From: Cupriavidus sp. D39
GTDB lineage: Bacteria > Pseudomonadota > Gammaproteobacteria > Burkholderiales > Burkholderiaceae
Direction of reading: 5' to 3'
Length of the DNA: 64,000 nucleotides
Assembly (NCBI RefSeq): GCF_026627925.1
Contig: NZ_JAPNLE010000009.1
Coordinates: 62,001 to 126,000, forward strand
Below, piece after piece: positions 43,803 to 52,658 of this stretch. Within the stretch, counting starts at the first letter, position 1; the number at the start of each line of letters is the position of its first letter. The notes beneath the pieces are model-generated. The model saw only the letters and a list, made by a program, of their open reading frames with translations, had not been told where the DNA came from and ran no database searches. A program made the translations under genes and the position numbers.

Positions 43803-43872
43803 AGCCGCTGCTCGCAGCCACAAAGAAAAAGGCGCCTTCGGCTAGCCGTTAACAAAATCTGTTGAAACGCAA

Positions 43873-43908
43873 AACGGGTCCGGTCTTTCAGATGGGGCCC
43901 GTTTTTTT
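43873..43908 (+). terminator. Intrinsic terminator after ppiD
   Basis: AACGGGTCC (43873-43881) pairs with GGGCCCGTT (43895-43903; one G-T pair), followed by a T run. Confidence 0.8.
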
Positions 43909-44422
43909 GCCTGTAAGCAAGCGGTTCCGCGCTGGAGAAAGCCACCCCTTCCTCTCATGAGGTGCCAGGCCGCAACGTGGCGTTCGCTGCGCACGCGTTT
44001 TGCGGCTTGCGCAGTTGTCTTCGTATGAGGTCTGAGCGTCGCTGAACGACCCAAAGGAGCCGGTCAAACAGCATTCTCGATCGGCGGCTGTAGAGCAAAT
44101 ATGAGCCGTTCGATCCCTAGGCGCGCGAATGAGCCCATGCATAAGGCAATCGAGAGCAGGACCTCGACATGATGATTGTCGCCAGCAAAACTGCAATGGC
44201 CGCCCCTTTAGCCTCGCTCCGACTCATACCAGTCCGGCCGCTTTCAACGCATTTAAAGGCCGCTCTAGGTAAGGCTAGGTCAATTCTGGCTACAGTCGGA
44301 TGCGCTCATGGCTCCAGCCATTCCCCCCGACGCGACAGCGTTAGGGGAGACGCTGATTCAGCGACTGCAGCCGGAGTCATGCGCAGCCACTTGCCCTGGC
44401 GCCCATCACAGAGCGTCGTCCT
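43909..44422. other. Intergenic stretch with no supportable gene
   Basis: About 510 bases of visibly lower GC content than the surrounding core genes, like the gene that follows. No RNA gene, repeat or coding frame is convincing. Confidence 0.45.
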
Positions 44423-46228
44423 TCAGATCTGGTTGAACCCGACGCGGGATAGCAGTTCAGAGAATCTGGGGTCGAAGCGAGCGCTGTCGAAGGTAGGTTC
44501 TGTCCTGAGCTCAATGAAGTCAGGACTGTGCTCATCGTAGGCTTTTTCCAGCCAGCCGAGGGTCTGCTCTTTGTCCCCGAGCGAACCAAACACTTTCGCC
44601 ATGTTGTAGGGGTGGACGTAGTGCTTTTCGGATTCCGTCTCCAGCGCATCCACGATCTGCTGCATGGCCGCTCTCATGTCGGCGGCAGCGTAGGTCTGGG
44701 CCAGCCCCGTCAGCGCCTCTGTGCTCCTCCCGGAAAGCGTTACAGCCTTCTGCATCTCCTCGATTGCGTCATGGAACAACTTCTGTTGCTGGTAAACCAA
44801 TCCCAGCCTGAGGTGAAGCAGAAAGTGGTTTGGATCGATTTCCAGGGCTTTACGGAGTTCTTCCCGTGCCTGGTCGTATCGCCGAGCAAGGTACAAGATG
44901 ATGGCAACAGATGAATTCAGCACTGAATTCAACGGATCCATCTGTTGGGACTGCCTGACCCTGGCAATGGCTTCTTCGGCTCTGCCTGCCATCATGAGAT
45001 ATTCCGCGTACCAATAATAGGCGATCGCGTGTCCCGGATTCAGTTCAATGGCGCGCAGAAAATCCTGTTCCAGATCGACCCAATCCCAATCGTGCAAACG
45101 CACATGGGCCAGTGACGCATAAGCCTCACCCAAATCAGGTTCAATCTGCAGCGCTTTCCTGGCTGCCATTTTTGCTTTATGAAACGTTTCGCGCGCAGGG
45201 CTCACGCCGCGACATGCAAGCATCGTGTAAGCATCGGCCACTCCATCATAGGCGGCCGCAAAGTTCGGCTGGTGTCCAATAGCGAGCTGAAAATACTCAA
45301 TGCTCTTTCGCATTCCTTCTTCGGTGCGCTTGGACCAGAAGTGACGCCCCTTGAGATACGCTTCGTGCGCCTGCGCATCAATGGCAGGAGTACGGTCTAA
45401 ACGCCCTTGCTCGTGCGGCGTGAGCTTGATCTCAATTTCGCGGGCAATTGCCTTGGCCACCTCGATCTGGAGTGCCAGGATGTCATGTCGGTTCCCCTCA
45501 TAGGTCTCGGCCCAAAGGTGCGTTTCGTCGCTGACTCGGATGAGCTGCGCCGCAACCCGTACCTGATCTCCGGCACGCCGGACGCTTCCCTCCAGCACGT
45601 GGGAAACCCCGAGGTCTTGGCCGATCTGATGAATGGTCTTGGTCGTGGATTTGTAGCGCATCGCAGAAGTCCGGGCGATTACACCCAGGCGCTCCGGGCT
45701 GAGCCGGGCAAGTTGGGTGATCATATCCTCAGTTAAGCCCTCACTGAAGTAATCATATTTGCCGCCGCCACCGAGACTTTCGAACGGAAGCACGACCAGT
45801 ATCACTCGCCCCTCCGATAGCCATGAATTATTTGGGAGCGGTAATGCTTCCGGTTCACTCGGTTCGCTTTCCACCAGCGCCCTGCCGTTAGGTTGCAAAC
45901 GCCCCGCTCCATCCTCAGTGAGCGGCGGCCTTCCCGGGACAGCGGTGACCGGTCGGTGCCGGTTCCGATACAGCGCATCAGCCACAATGATTGCGATGCC
46001 AACAAAGACAATCACCGGCCGGGCATCGAACGCCAAGCGCGACAAATGCTCCACCCTCTCTGGCGCCGCAATATAGCGGATTAGTCGAGCGATGAATTCC
46101 TGCGGCGCGAAGCCGGTGATTGCCAAGAGGACGCCCCCAATGAACCATTCGCTAACCCGCGCTCGCAACATCGCCCACAGGTGCCTCGGTATTCGCTGTG
46201 GGGTTCGTCCGTCTTTTTCATCTTCCAT
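44423..46228 (-). CDS. FlgO/TolB-like domain protein with TPR repeats
   Basis: 601 residues from the ATG at 46228. One membrane segment near residues 70-85 (ARPVIVFVGIAIIVADALY). Then a TolB-like/FlgO domain: ILVVLPFESLGGGGKYDYFS EGLTEDMITQLARLSPERLG, ARTSAMRYKSTTKTIHQIGQ, SHVLEGSVRRAGDQVRVAAQ. This is the domain often fused to adenylate cyclase or kinase domains; no catalytic domain is present here. At least five TPR units follow (AYDGVADAYTMLA, AYASLAHVRLHDWDW, AYYWYAEYLMMAGRAEEAIA). It is a scaffold or regulator of unknown partner. The GC content is visibly lower, suggesting horizontal transfer. Confidence 0.75.
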   Translation of the reverse strand: MEDEKDGRTPQRIPRHLWAMLRARVSEWFIGGVLLAITGFAPQEFIARLIRYIAAPERVEHLSRLAFDARPVIVFVGIAIIVADALYRNRHRPVTAVPGRPPLTEDGAGRLQPNGRALVESEPSEPEALPLPNNSWLSEGRVILVVLPFESLGGGGKYDYFSEGLTEDMITQLARLSPERLGVIARTSAMRYKSTTKTIHQIGQDLGVSHVLEGSVRRAGDQVRVAAQLIRVSDETHLWAETYEGNRHDILALQIEVAKAIAREIEIKLTPHEQGRLDRTPAIDAQAHEAYLKGRHFWSKRTEEGMRKSIEYFQLAIGHQPNFAAAYDGVADAYTMLACRGVSPARETFHKAKMAARKALQIEPDLGEAYASLAHVRLHDWDWVDLEQDFLRAIELNPGHAIAYYWYAEYLMMAGRAEEAIARVRQSQQMDPLNSVLNSSVAIILYLARRYDQAREELRKALEIDPNHFLLHLRLGLVYQQQKLFHDAIEEMQKAVTLSGRSTEALTGLAQTYAAADMRAAMQQIVDALETESEKHYVHPYNMAKVFGSLGDKEQTLGWLEKAYDEHSPDFIELRTEPTFDSARFDPRFSELLSRVGFNQI

Positions 46229-46814
46229 GGCGTCCCCGCATAGAGTCGTGTCGACCAGGCGTTACGGTCCCTGACGCGGCACAGGAAGTTGGGAGGTGGG
46301 CTAAGGCGTACACGTCGTCGCCATCTTCGCGCGGCATTCTCTATGCCTACACAAACAGCGCTCATTGTTTCTGTGGCGAGAGGTAGCGCAGCGCTGCGGT
46401 CCGCTAGTAGCCTTCAAGTGACTCGAACGATTCGTGCGCGCGGGAGGATCAAGAGGATTGCAATTCGTACCACACCAACATAGCTACATTAATAACTATC
46501 TGCTTTCCTCAGACGAAAATCTACGCACCACCGCGCAGACCACCCAGCCGCTCCAGTGGATTCGCCCCCTCGGAGGGGGCGTCGCGGAGAAAGGAATCTC
46601 TTTCGTATGTAAGCGAGACAAGAAAGTTGGTCGCCTCCCCGCAGGGGAGGTGAAACTGCCTTTGACTTTGACGTTAAGCAGTTGAATTTACAGTGAAACA
46701 GCACGGATGGTGAACAAGTAGGCATCGCAGATCCGGCTTTGTCAGCAGTCTGAGGCGCCTTCGGGCGGCTTCTTCTTTGTCCGCGTCACACTCGGCGCGG
46801 CACGTCGCGCGCGC
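46229..46814. other. Intergenic stretch with two strong hairpins, no gene
   Basis: About 590 bases. Two GC hairpins lie close together: CGCCCCCT-CGG-AGGGGGCG (46563-46581) and CCTCCCC-GCA-GGGGAGG (46634-46650). Neither has a T run directly after it. They may be a repeat element or RNA structure; I see no coding frame I can support. Confidence 0.5.
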
Positions 46815-47489
46815 TCAGCGCGCGGCTGTGCTGGCCGCCGCTGGCACCTTCAGCAAGGGCTTGAGCTGCGGCCAGACGGTATCGAGCAGCGTGCCCTGCG
46901 CCTGCGCCGTGGGATGGATGCGGTCCGCCTGGAACCACTCGGGCTTGGCGACCACCTGCTCCAGCAGGAAGGGCACCAGCGGGACCTTGTACTCGCCAGC
47001 CAGCTTGGGGTAGAGCGAGAAGAATCGCTCGGTGTAGTCAGGCCCGTAATTGGGCGGGATCCGCATGCCCACCAGCAGCACGCCGGCCTTGGCTTGCTGC
47101 GCGCTGGTGACGATGCTGCGCAGGTTGGCCTCGGTGGTCTGCAGGGGCAGGCCGCGCAAGGCATCGTTGGCGCCAAGTTCCACGATGACCAGCGCCGGAT
47201 GGTGCCGCGTCAGCAGGTCGGGCAGGCGCGTCTTGCCGCCCACCGTGGTCTCGCCGCTGATGCTGGCATTCACGACGTTATAATCGAAACGCTCCGCCCG
47301 CAGCCGGGCCTCCATCAGCTTGACCCAGCCAGCATCGCGGGCCAGGCCATACTCCGCGGACAGGCTGTCGCCCAGCACCAGGATCACGGGCGTTGCCGCA
47401 CGCGCCATCGAGGCCGCAGCCGGCAACAGCGTAGTCACGCACACCGCCAGCGCCAGTTTTCGCCAACCGCACCAGAACTTCTTGCTCAT
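46815..47489 (-). CDS. tesA: SGNH-family esterase/thioesterase I (TesA-like)
   Basis: 224 residues from the ATG at 47489. A signal peptide (KLALAVCVTTLLPAAASMARA) sends it to the periplasm. The SGNH blocks are present: LVLGDSLSAEYGLARDAGWV (Ser nucleophile), SGETTVGG, GANDALRGLP (Asn), and DRIHPTAQAQ (Asp-His). It hydrolyses acyl thioesters and aryl esters. The start codon overlaps that of the divergent ybbA (CATG at 47487-47490). In-frame ATG codons upstream (47501) are possible starts. Confidence 0.9.
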   Translation of the reverse strand: MSKKFWCGWRKLALAVCVTTLLPAAASMARAATPVILVLGDSLSAEYGLARDAGWVKLMEARLRAERFDYNVVNASISGETTVGGKTRLPDLLTRHHPALVIVELGANDALRGLPLQTTEANLRSIVTSAQQAKAGVLLVGMRIPPNYGPDYTERFFSLYPKLAGEYKVPLVPFLLEQVVAKPEWFQADRIHPTAQAQGTLLDTVWPQLKPLLKVPAAASTAAR

Positions 47490-48186
47490 GTCTTCATCCA
47501 TTCTTGCAGTCGAGTCATTAGGAAAGACCGTAGCCGACACGACAGGTTCGCTGACGATTTTGCACGATGTGTCGTTTTCCGTCTCGCCGGGCGAAACGCT
47601 GGCCATTGTCGGCGCATCCGGCTCGGGCAAGTCAACCCTGCTGGGCTTGCTGGCAGGCCTGGACCTGCCCACCACGGGCACCGTCAAGCTCAACGGGCAG
47701 GACCTGTTCCAGCTCGACGAAGACCAGCGGGCAGCCCAGCGCGGGCGCCATGTGGGCTTTGTGTTCCAGTCGTTCCAGCTGGTCGGGCACCTGAGCGCCC
47801 TGGAAAACGTCATGCTGCCGCTGGAGCTGCGCGGAGAAACCGCCGGCGTGCGCGAGCGCGCCGCCGACATGCTGGCCCGCGTGGGGCTGAGCGGGCGCCT
47901 TTCCCACTATCCGCGCACGCTCTCCGGTGGCGAGCAGCAGCGCGTGGCGCTGGCGCGGGCGTTTGTGGCCCGCCCCGATATCCTCTTTGCCGACGAGCCC
48001 ACCGGCAGCCTGGATACGGCCACCGGCGAGGCCGTGATTGCGCTGATGTTCGAGCTGAACCGCGATGCCGGTTCCACCCTGGTGCTGGTCACGCACGATC
48101 GCTCCGTGGCGGCGCGCTGCGGGCGCATCCTGACCATCGACGCCGGCCGCGTTGCCAGCGACGAGTGGATGACCGCGCCGGTTTAG
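47488..48186 (+). CDS. ybbA: ABC transporter ATPase, YbbA-like
   Basis: 232 residues from the ATG at 47488. Motifs: Walker [22 protein letters not shown] loop [20 protein letters not shown], signature [15 protein letters not shown], Walker [18 protein letters not shown], and the H loop LVTHD. This is the LolD/MacB-like class. The permease YbbP, usually next to it, is absent: pgi follows convergently after 11 bases. No ribosome binding site is visible because the start lies inside the divergent tesA start, so a different start or leaderless translation should be considered. Confidence 0.9.
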   Translation: MSSSILAVESLGKTVADTTGSLTILHDVSFSVSPGETLAIVGASGSGKSTLLGLLAGLDLPTTGTVKLNGQDLFQLDEDQRAAQRGRHVGFVFQSFQLVGHLSALENVMLPLELRGETAGVRERAADMLARVGLSGRLSHYPRTLSGGEQQRVALARAFVARPDILFADEPTGSLDTATGEAVIALMFELNRDAGSTLVLVTHDRSVAARCGRILTIDAGRVASDEWMTAPV

Positions 48187-48197
48187 GACAGTTTCCG

Positions 48198-49832
48198 TCA
48201 GGCGCTGCCGAGCACCGCGCGCGCGCGCGCAATCAGGCTGCTGGTCGAGGCATCGTGCTGCCCGGCCGCCGCGTTGGCCGCATCGGTCAGCTCGCCCTCG
48301 ATCGGCTTGGCCAGGATCTTGCCGAGTTCCACGCCCCATTGGTCGAACGAGTTGATGTTCCAGACCACGCCCTGCACGAAAGTGCGGTGCTCGTAAAGCG
48401 CGATCAGTGCGCCGAGCGTGTGCGGCGTGATGTCTTGCATCAACAGCGTGTTGCTCGGCCGGTTGCCCTCGAACACCATGTGGGCGATACGGGTCTCGTC
48501 GGTCAGGCCGGTGGCGCGCAGCTCCTCGGCCGTGCGCCCGAGCATCAGTGCCTCGGCCTGGGCAAAGCAATTGGCGAGCAGCTTGGCGTGATGGCCGGGC
48601 AGCAGGCGCGGCGGGCGCAGCGGCGCCACGAAATCCACCGGCACGATCTGCGAGCCCTGGTGGATCAGCTGGAAATAGGCGTGCTGGCCGTTGGTGCCGG
48701 CGGAGCCCCAGACCACCGGCGCGGTATGGGCGCGCACGTGGCGGCCGTCCAGCTGCACCGATTTGCCGTTGCTCTCCATTTCCAGTTGCTGCAGGAAGGC
48801 GGGGAACAATTCGAGCGAGGTGGAGTACGGCGCCATGCAACTGGTCGGCATGCCGAAGAAGTTGCGGTACCAGATGCCGAGCATGCCCAGCACCACCGGC
48901 ATGTTCTGCGCCAGCGGCGCGCTGCTGAAATGCTCGTCCATGGCGCGGCCACCGATCAGCAGGTCCTCAAACGCATCGAAGCCTACCGCCAGCGCGATCG
49001 ACAGCCCGACCGAGGACCACAGCGAGAAACGCCCGCCGATCCAGTCCCAGAATTCGAACATGTGCGCCGGGTCGATGCCGAAGGCGCGCACCGCCTCCAC
49101 ATTGGTCGACACCGCGGCAAAATGGCTGGCCAGCTGGTCCTGGGCCACGCCTTTGTCGAGGAACCACTGGCGCGCGCTGCAGGCGTTGGCCATGGTCTCG
49201 AGCGTGGTGAAGGTCTTGGAGCAGACGATCACCAGGGTCTGCTCGGGGTCGAGCCGGTCCAGGCATTCGGCCAGTTCGGTGCCGTCCACGTTGGAGACGA
49301 AATGCATGCGCGGGCCGTTGCCGGCCAGGTGCGAGAGCGCGCGGCACACCATGCGCGGGCCCAGGTCCGAGCCGCCGATGCCGATGTTGATGACGTCGGT
49401 GATGCGCTTGCCGGTGGCGCCGGTCCAGTCACCGCTGCGCACGCGCTCCGAGAACACGCGCATGCGGTCCAGCACGGCGTGGATGGCGGGCATGACGGGC
49501 TTGCCGTCCACCTTGAACGTCGCGCCGGCGCCGGCGCGCAGCGCGATGTGCAGGACCGCGCGGTCCTCGGTGGCGTTGATGTGGTCACCGGCAAACATGG
49601 CATCGCGGCGCTTCGGCACACCGGCTTCATCCGCCAGTTGCATCAGTAACGCCATGGTCTGCGGCGTGATGCGGTTCTTGGAGTAATCGAGGTACAGGCC
49701 TGCGGCTTCCAGCGAGAACTGCTCGACGCGTTGTTCTGCGGAGCCGGCGGCAAACCACTCGCGCATTGGCGTTTCGCGAATGGCGTCATGGTGTTGCAAA
49801 AGAGAGTGCCAGGCGTGGAGGTCTGTGGGCAT
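48198..49832 (-). CDS. pgi: Glucose-6-phosphate isomerase
   Basis: 544 residues from the ATG at 49832. Conserved blocks: TDVINIGIGGSDLGPRMVCR, VIVCSKTFTTLETMANACSA, WDWIGGRFSLWSSVGLSIAL, GNRPSNTLLM, NSFDQWGVELGKILAKPI. It interconverts glucose-6-phosphate and fructose-6-phosphate. In Cupriavidus-like bacteria without phosphofructokinase it serves mainly gluconeogenesis and sugar supply to the Entner-Doudoroff path. It is convergent with ybbA. Confidence 0.96.
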   Translation of the reverse strand: MPTDLHAWHSLLQHHDAIRETPMREWFAAGSAEQRVEQFSLEAAGLYLDYSKNRITPQTMALLMQLADEAGVPKRRDAMFAGDHINATEDRAVLHIALRAGAGATFKVDGKPVMPAIHAVLDRMRVFSERVRSGDWTGATGKRITDVINIGIGGSDLGPRMVCRALSHLAGNGPRMHFVSNVDGTELAECLDRLDPEQTLVIVCSKTFTTLETMANACSARQWFLDKGVAQDQLASHFAAVSTNVEAVRAFGIDPAHMFEFWDWIGGRFSLWSSVGLSIALAVGFDAFEDLLIGGRAMDEHFSSAPLAQNMPVVLGMLGIWYRNFFGMPTSCMAPYSTSLELFPAFLQQLEMESNGKSVQLDGRHVRAHTAPVVWGSAGTNGQHAYFQLIHQGSQIVPVDFVAPLRPPRLLPGHHAKLLANCFAQAEALMLGRTAEELRATGLTDETRIAHMVFEGNRPSNTLLMQDITPHTLGALIALYEHRTFVQGVVWNINSFDQWGVELGKILAKPIEGELTDAANAAAGQHDASTSSLIARARAVLGSA

Positions 49833-50072
49833 GCGTGCGGGATTCTCTAAGGAAAGCAAGGTCAGCGAGGGCAGTCGGGACTGACCGTTTCAAGCTGAAA
49901 TCGGGCATTTCCGGACCGGCGGTCGCGGGCAATTCGAGTATAACGCGCCCGCACGCCCAGCTTCAGGATTTGGCGGCAATACATGGCATTCATGCCAATA
50001 AAGGCAACAATAACAGGGTGCCTTCGCGCCAGGTATCGGCGGTGTTCTGACACCTGGAACATGGCACCACGA

Positions 50073-51034
50073 TCAGCCCGCCCGCCCAAGCCGGCGCGCG
50101 ACCGCCCGCAGCGCCGACTCGCCCCCCGCCACGCACAGGCCACCCACGCAGATCACCGCCACGCCGAGCGCGGTGATCCAGTCCGGCAGCTGGCCGAACG
50201 CCAGGTAGCCGATGGTCGTCGCCGAGAGGATCTGCAGGTAGAGGAAGGGGCTGAGAAATGACGCGTCGGCGTATTGGAACGCGCGGATCACAAAATAGTG
50301 GCCAATCGAGCCGGTGATGCCGGTGCTCAGCAGGAGCACGGCTTGCAGGGGCGTGGGTGCCGCTTCGAACCAGAAGAAGGGCACCAGCAGGGTGGTCAGG
50401 GCCGCGCCGGTCACACCGCTCTGGATCAAGGTGGTCATGGGTGCGTCATGCGCGGCAATGCGCCGCGTCAGCATCTGCATCAGCGCGAACACCAGTGCCG
50501 ACAACAAGCCCAGCGCAATGCCGGCCCCGCTCAGCTCCCCGCCAGGGCGCACCACGATCAGCATGCCGACGAAGCCGATGGCCACGCCGCTCCAGCGGCT
50601 GACGCGCGCATGTGCGCTCGGGCGCTCGCCCAGCAGCCAGGGCGACAACGCCACCACGAACAGCGGCGCGCAGAAATTCAGCGCCGTGGCCTCGGCCAGC
50701 GGCATCAGCTTGAGCACGCTGAAGAACACCAGCGTCGAGACCAGCATCATCCCCCGCGCATCCACTGCAGGCCCGGTTTCACGGGGCGCCATTGCTGGCG
50801 GAAGCGCGCCGGCCCCAGCAGCAGGAAAATGGCGACCACATGGCCCACATAACGTACCCAGGCCACGCCCACCACCGGCAGGCCCTGCTGGGTCAGCGTC
50901 TTGCTGCTGGCGTCCAGCAGGCTGAGGATCCATTGGCCGAGCACCAGCAGGGCAACGCCGGTGAGCAGCTGGCGCCGTGCCGGCGAGGCGCTGGCCGCCT
51001 GCAGGCGGGTGCTGCCATCGGTGGCCTTGTTCAT
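50073..51034 (-). pseudogene. EamA/DMT-family transporter (frameshifted)
   Basis: The N-terminus lies in one frame (start ATG at 51034: RRQLLTGVALLVLGQWILSL, then LDASSKTLTQQGLPVVGVAW) and the rest in another (MMLVSTLVFFSVLKLMPLAE, ATALNFCAPLFVVALSPWLL to the end). The break is in a run of five C (50751-50755). Adding one base gives 320 residues with ten helices and two EamA halves. It exports or imports small metabolites; the substrate is unknown. The start overlaps the stop of the NAD(P)H-hydrate gene (ATGA), so it is the last gene of an operon with dadA. Confidence 0.8.
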
Positions 51035-52656
51035 GCTCGCTGCGCCCGCAGCAGGGCATTGAACAGGTCGCGCACCGGCAGGTAGAGCTCGCTTGCGGTC
51101 AGGCCCGCGGGGCCGGTGCCCTGCGCCACCAGGTGGTCGGCGGCGCGCCCGTGCAGCCAGACCGCGGCCTGCGCGGCCTGCAGCGCCGGCATGCCCTGGG
51201 CCAATAGCGCGCCGATCATGCCGGCCAGCACGTCGCCGGTGCCGGCGGTGGCTAGCCCGGCGTTGCCGGTGGGATTGATCGACAGTGACACGCTGGCGCC
51301 AGCATCCGGCGGCGACGCGATCACCGTGCCCGAGCCCTTGAGCACGACCACGGCCTGCCATTGGGCCGCGAGCGAGCGCGCCGCCGCCAGGCGGTCGCGC
51401 TGGATCTCGGCCACGCTGATGCCGGACAGGCGCGCGGCTTCGAGTGGATGCGGCGTCATCACGCGCACCGGCGGCCCGCCGGCGAGCATGGCGGCAAGCG
51501 CGGGATCCGCGGCTAGCAGGTTCAGCGCATCGGCATCGAGCACCAGCGCGGGCGGCTCGGTGGCGCCCGCGCTGGCATGCAGCAACTGCGCCAGCTGCTT
51601 GCGCGCCGCGGTGCCCGTGCCCATGCCCGGGCCGATCACCAGCGCGGACATGGCGGTCAGCTCGATATCCGCGATCGGGTGCAGCATCAGCTCCGGATGC
51701 ACGAGGTCGAGCAGCGGCGCGGGCTGCGCCAGGAAGGCGATGTGCACGCGCCCGGCGCCCAGGTGCTGCGCGGCACGCGCGCCAAGCAGCGGCGCGCCGG
51801 TCATGCCGATGCCGCCGCCGACCACGGCCAGCGAGCCGAACGTGCCCTTGTTGGTGGCATGGCGCCGCGCGGGCAGCGCCGCGGCAAATGACGCTGGCAC
51901 GTTCACCGTGGTGCAGGCTGGCTGGGCCGGCGGGTAGAACAGCCCGAGCGGGGCGATATCGACCTCGCCCGCGCAATCGCGCCCGTCGAGCGTCAGCAGG
52001 CCCGGCTTGGCGCCGATGAAGGTGAGGGTGCGCAAGGCGCGCACCGCCGGCGCGCCGGCGCCGGTGTCGGCGAACAGCCCGCTCGGGATGTCGAGCGCGA
52101 ACACCGGCAGCCGGGATTCGGCCAGGTGCGCGATCCACTGCGCGGTGAAGCCATCGGCGGCGCGGTTCAGGCCAATGCCGAACAAGCCGTCGACCAGCGC
52201 GCAAGTCTGCGGCGGAAACGGCGGCAGGCCGCCATGGCAGGCGGACTCCGGCACGGCCTGCAGCGCCACGCCGGCCGAGCGCGCCTCCTGCCACGCACGC
52301 CCGGCGTCGGCGGGCAGGCGATCGGGCTCGGCCGTCAGCCACACCTGGACCTGGCGCCCGGCCTGGTGCAGGTGGGTGGCGGCCACCAGCGCGTCGCCGC
52401 CGTTGTTGCCCGGGCCGGCCAGTAGCAGCAGCGGGCCCGCCGGCGCGTGGTGCGCCAGCCAGGCCGCGGCGGCGGTGCCGGCTCGGGACATCAGCTCGAA
52501 GGCGGGCAGGCTGGCCATGGCGGCCGCCTCGATACGGCGGATGGCCGCCACGTCGTACAGCGGGATCGCGCTGGCGCTTGCCGCGTCGAGGGGCAGCCAG
52601 GCATCGGCGGGCAGCGGGGCGGCCAGCGCGGGAGAGTTCGGGGCAGAGCTTTGCAT
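51031..52656 (-). CDS. nnr: Bifunctional NAD(P)H-hydrate epimerase/dehydratase
   Basis: 541 residues from the ATG at 52656. The N-terminal epimerase domain (YjeF_N) has YDVAAIRRIEAAAMA and LLLLAGPGNNGGDALVAATH. The C-terminal ADP/ATP-dependent dehydratase has ATNKGTFGSLAVVGGGIGMT, VMTPHPLEAARLSGISV, VVLKGSGTVIASP and the catalytic NPTGNAGLATAGTGDVLAGM. It repairs damaged NADH and NADPH. The start lies two bases past the dadA stop. Confidence 0.92.
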   Translation of the reverse strand: MQSSAPNSPALAAPLPADAWLPLDAASASAIPLYDVAAIRRIEAAAMASLPAFELMSRAGTAAAAWLAHHAPAGPLLLLAGPGNNGGDALVAATHLHQAGRQVQVWLTAEPDRLPADAGRAWQEARSAGVALQAVPESACHGGLPPFPPQTCALVDGLFGIGLNRAADGFTAQWIAHLAESRLPVFALDIPSGLFADTGAGAPAVRALRTLTFIGAKPGLLTLDGRDCAGEVDIAPLGLFYPPAQPACTTVNVPASFAAALPARRHATNKGTFGSLAVVGGGIGMTGAPLLGARAAQHLGAGRVHIAFLAQPAPLLDLVHPELMLHPIADIELTAMSALVIGPGMGTGTAARKQLAQLLHASAGATEPPALVLDADALNLLAADPALAAMLAGGPPVRVMTPHPLEAARLSGISVAEIQRDRLAAARSLAAQWQAVVVLKGSGTVIASPPDAGASVSLSINPTGNAGLATAGTGDVLAGMIGALLAQGMPALQAAQAAVWLHGRAADHLVAQGTGPAGLTASELYLPVRDLFNALLRAQRA

Positions 52657-52658
52657 GG

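Noticed and set aside
46914..49649. A 911-codon plus-strand frame across tesA, ybbA and pgi
   Set aside because: It runs through three genes in two directions and has no plausible product.
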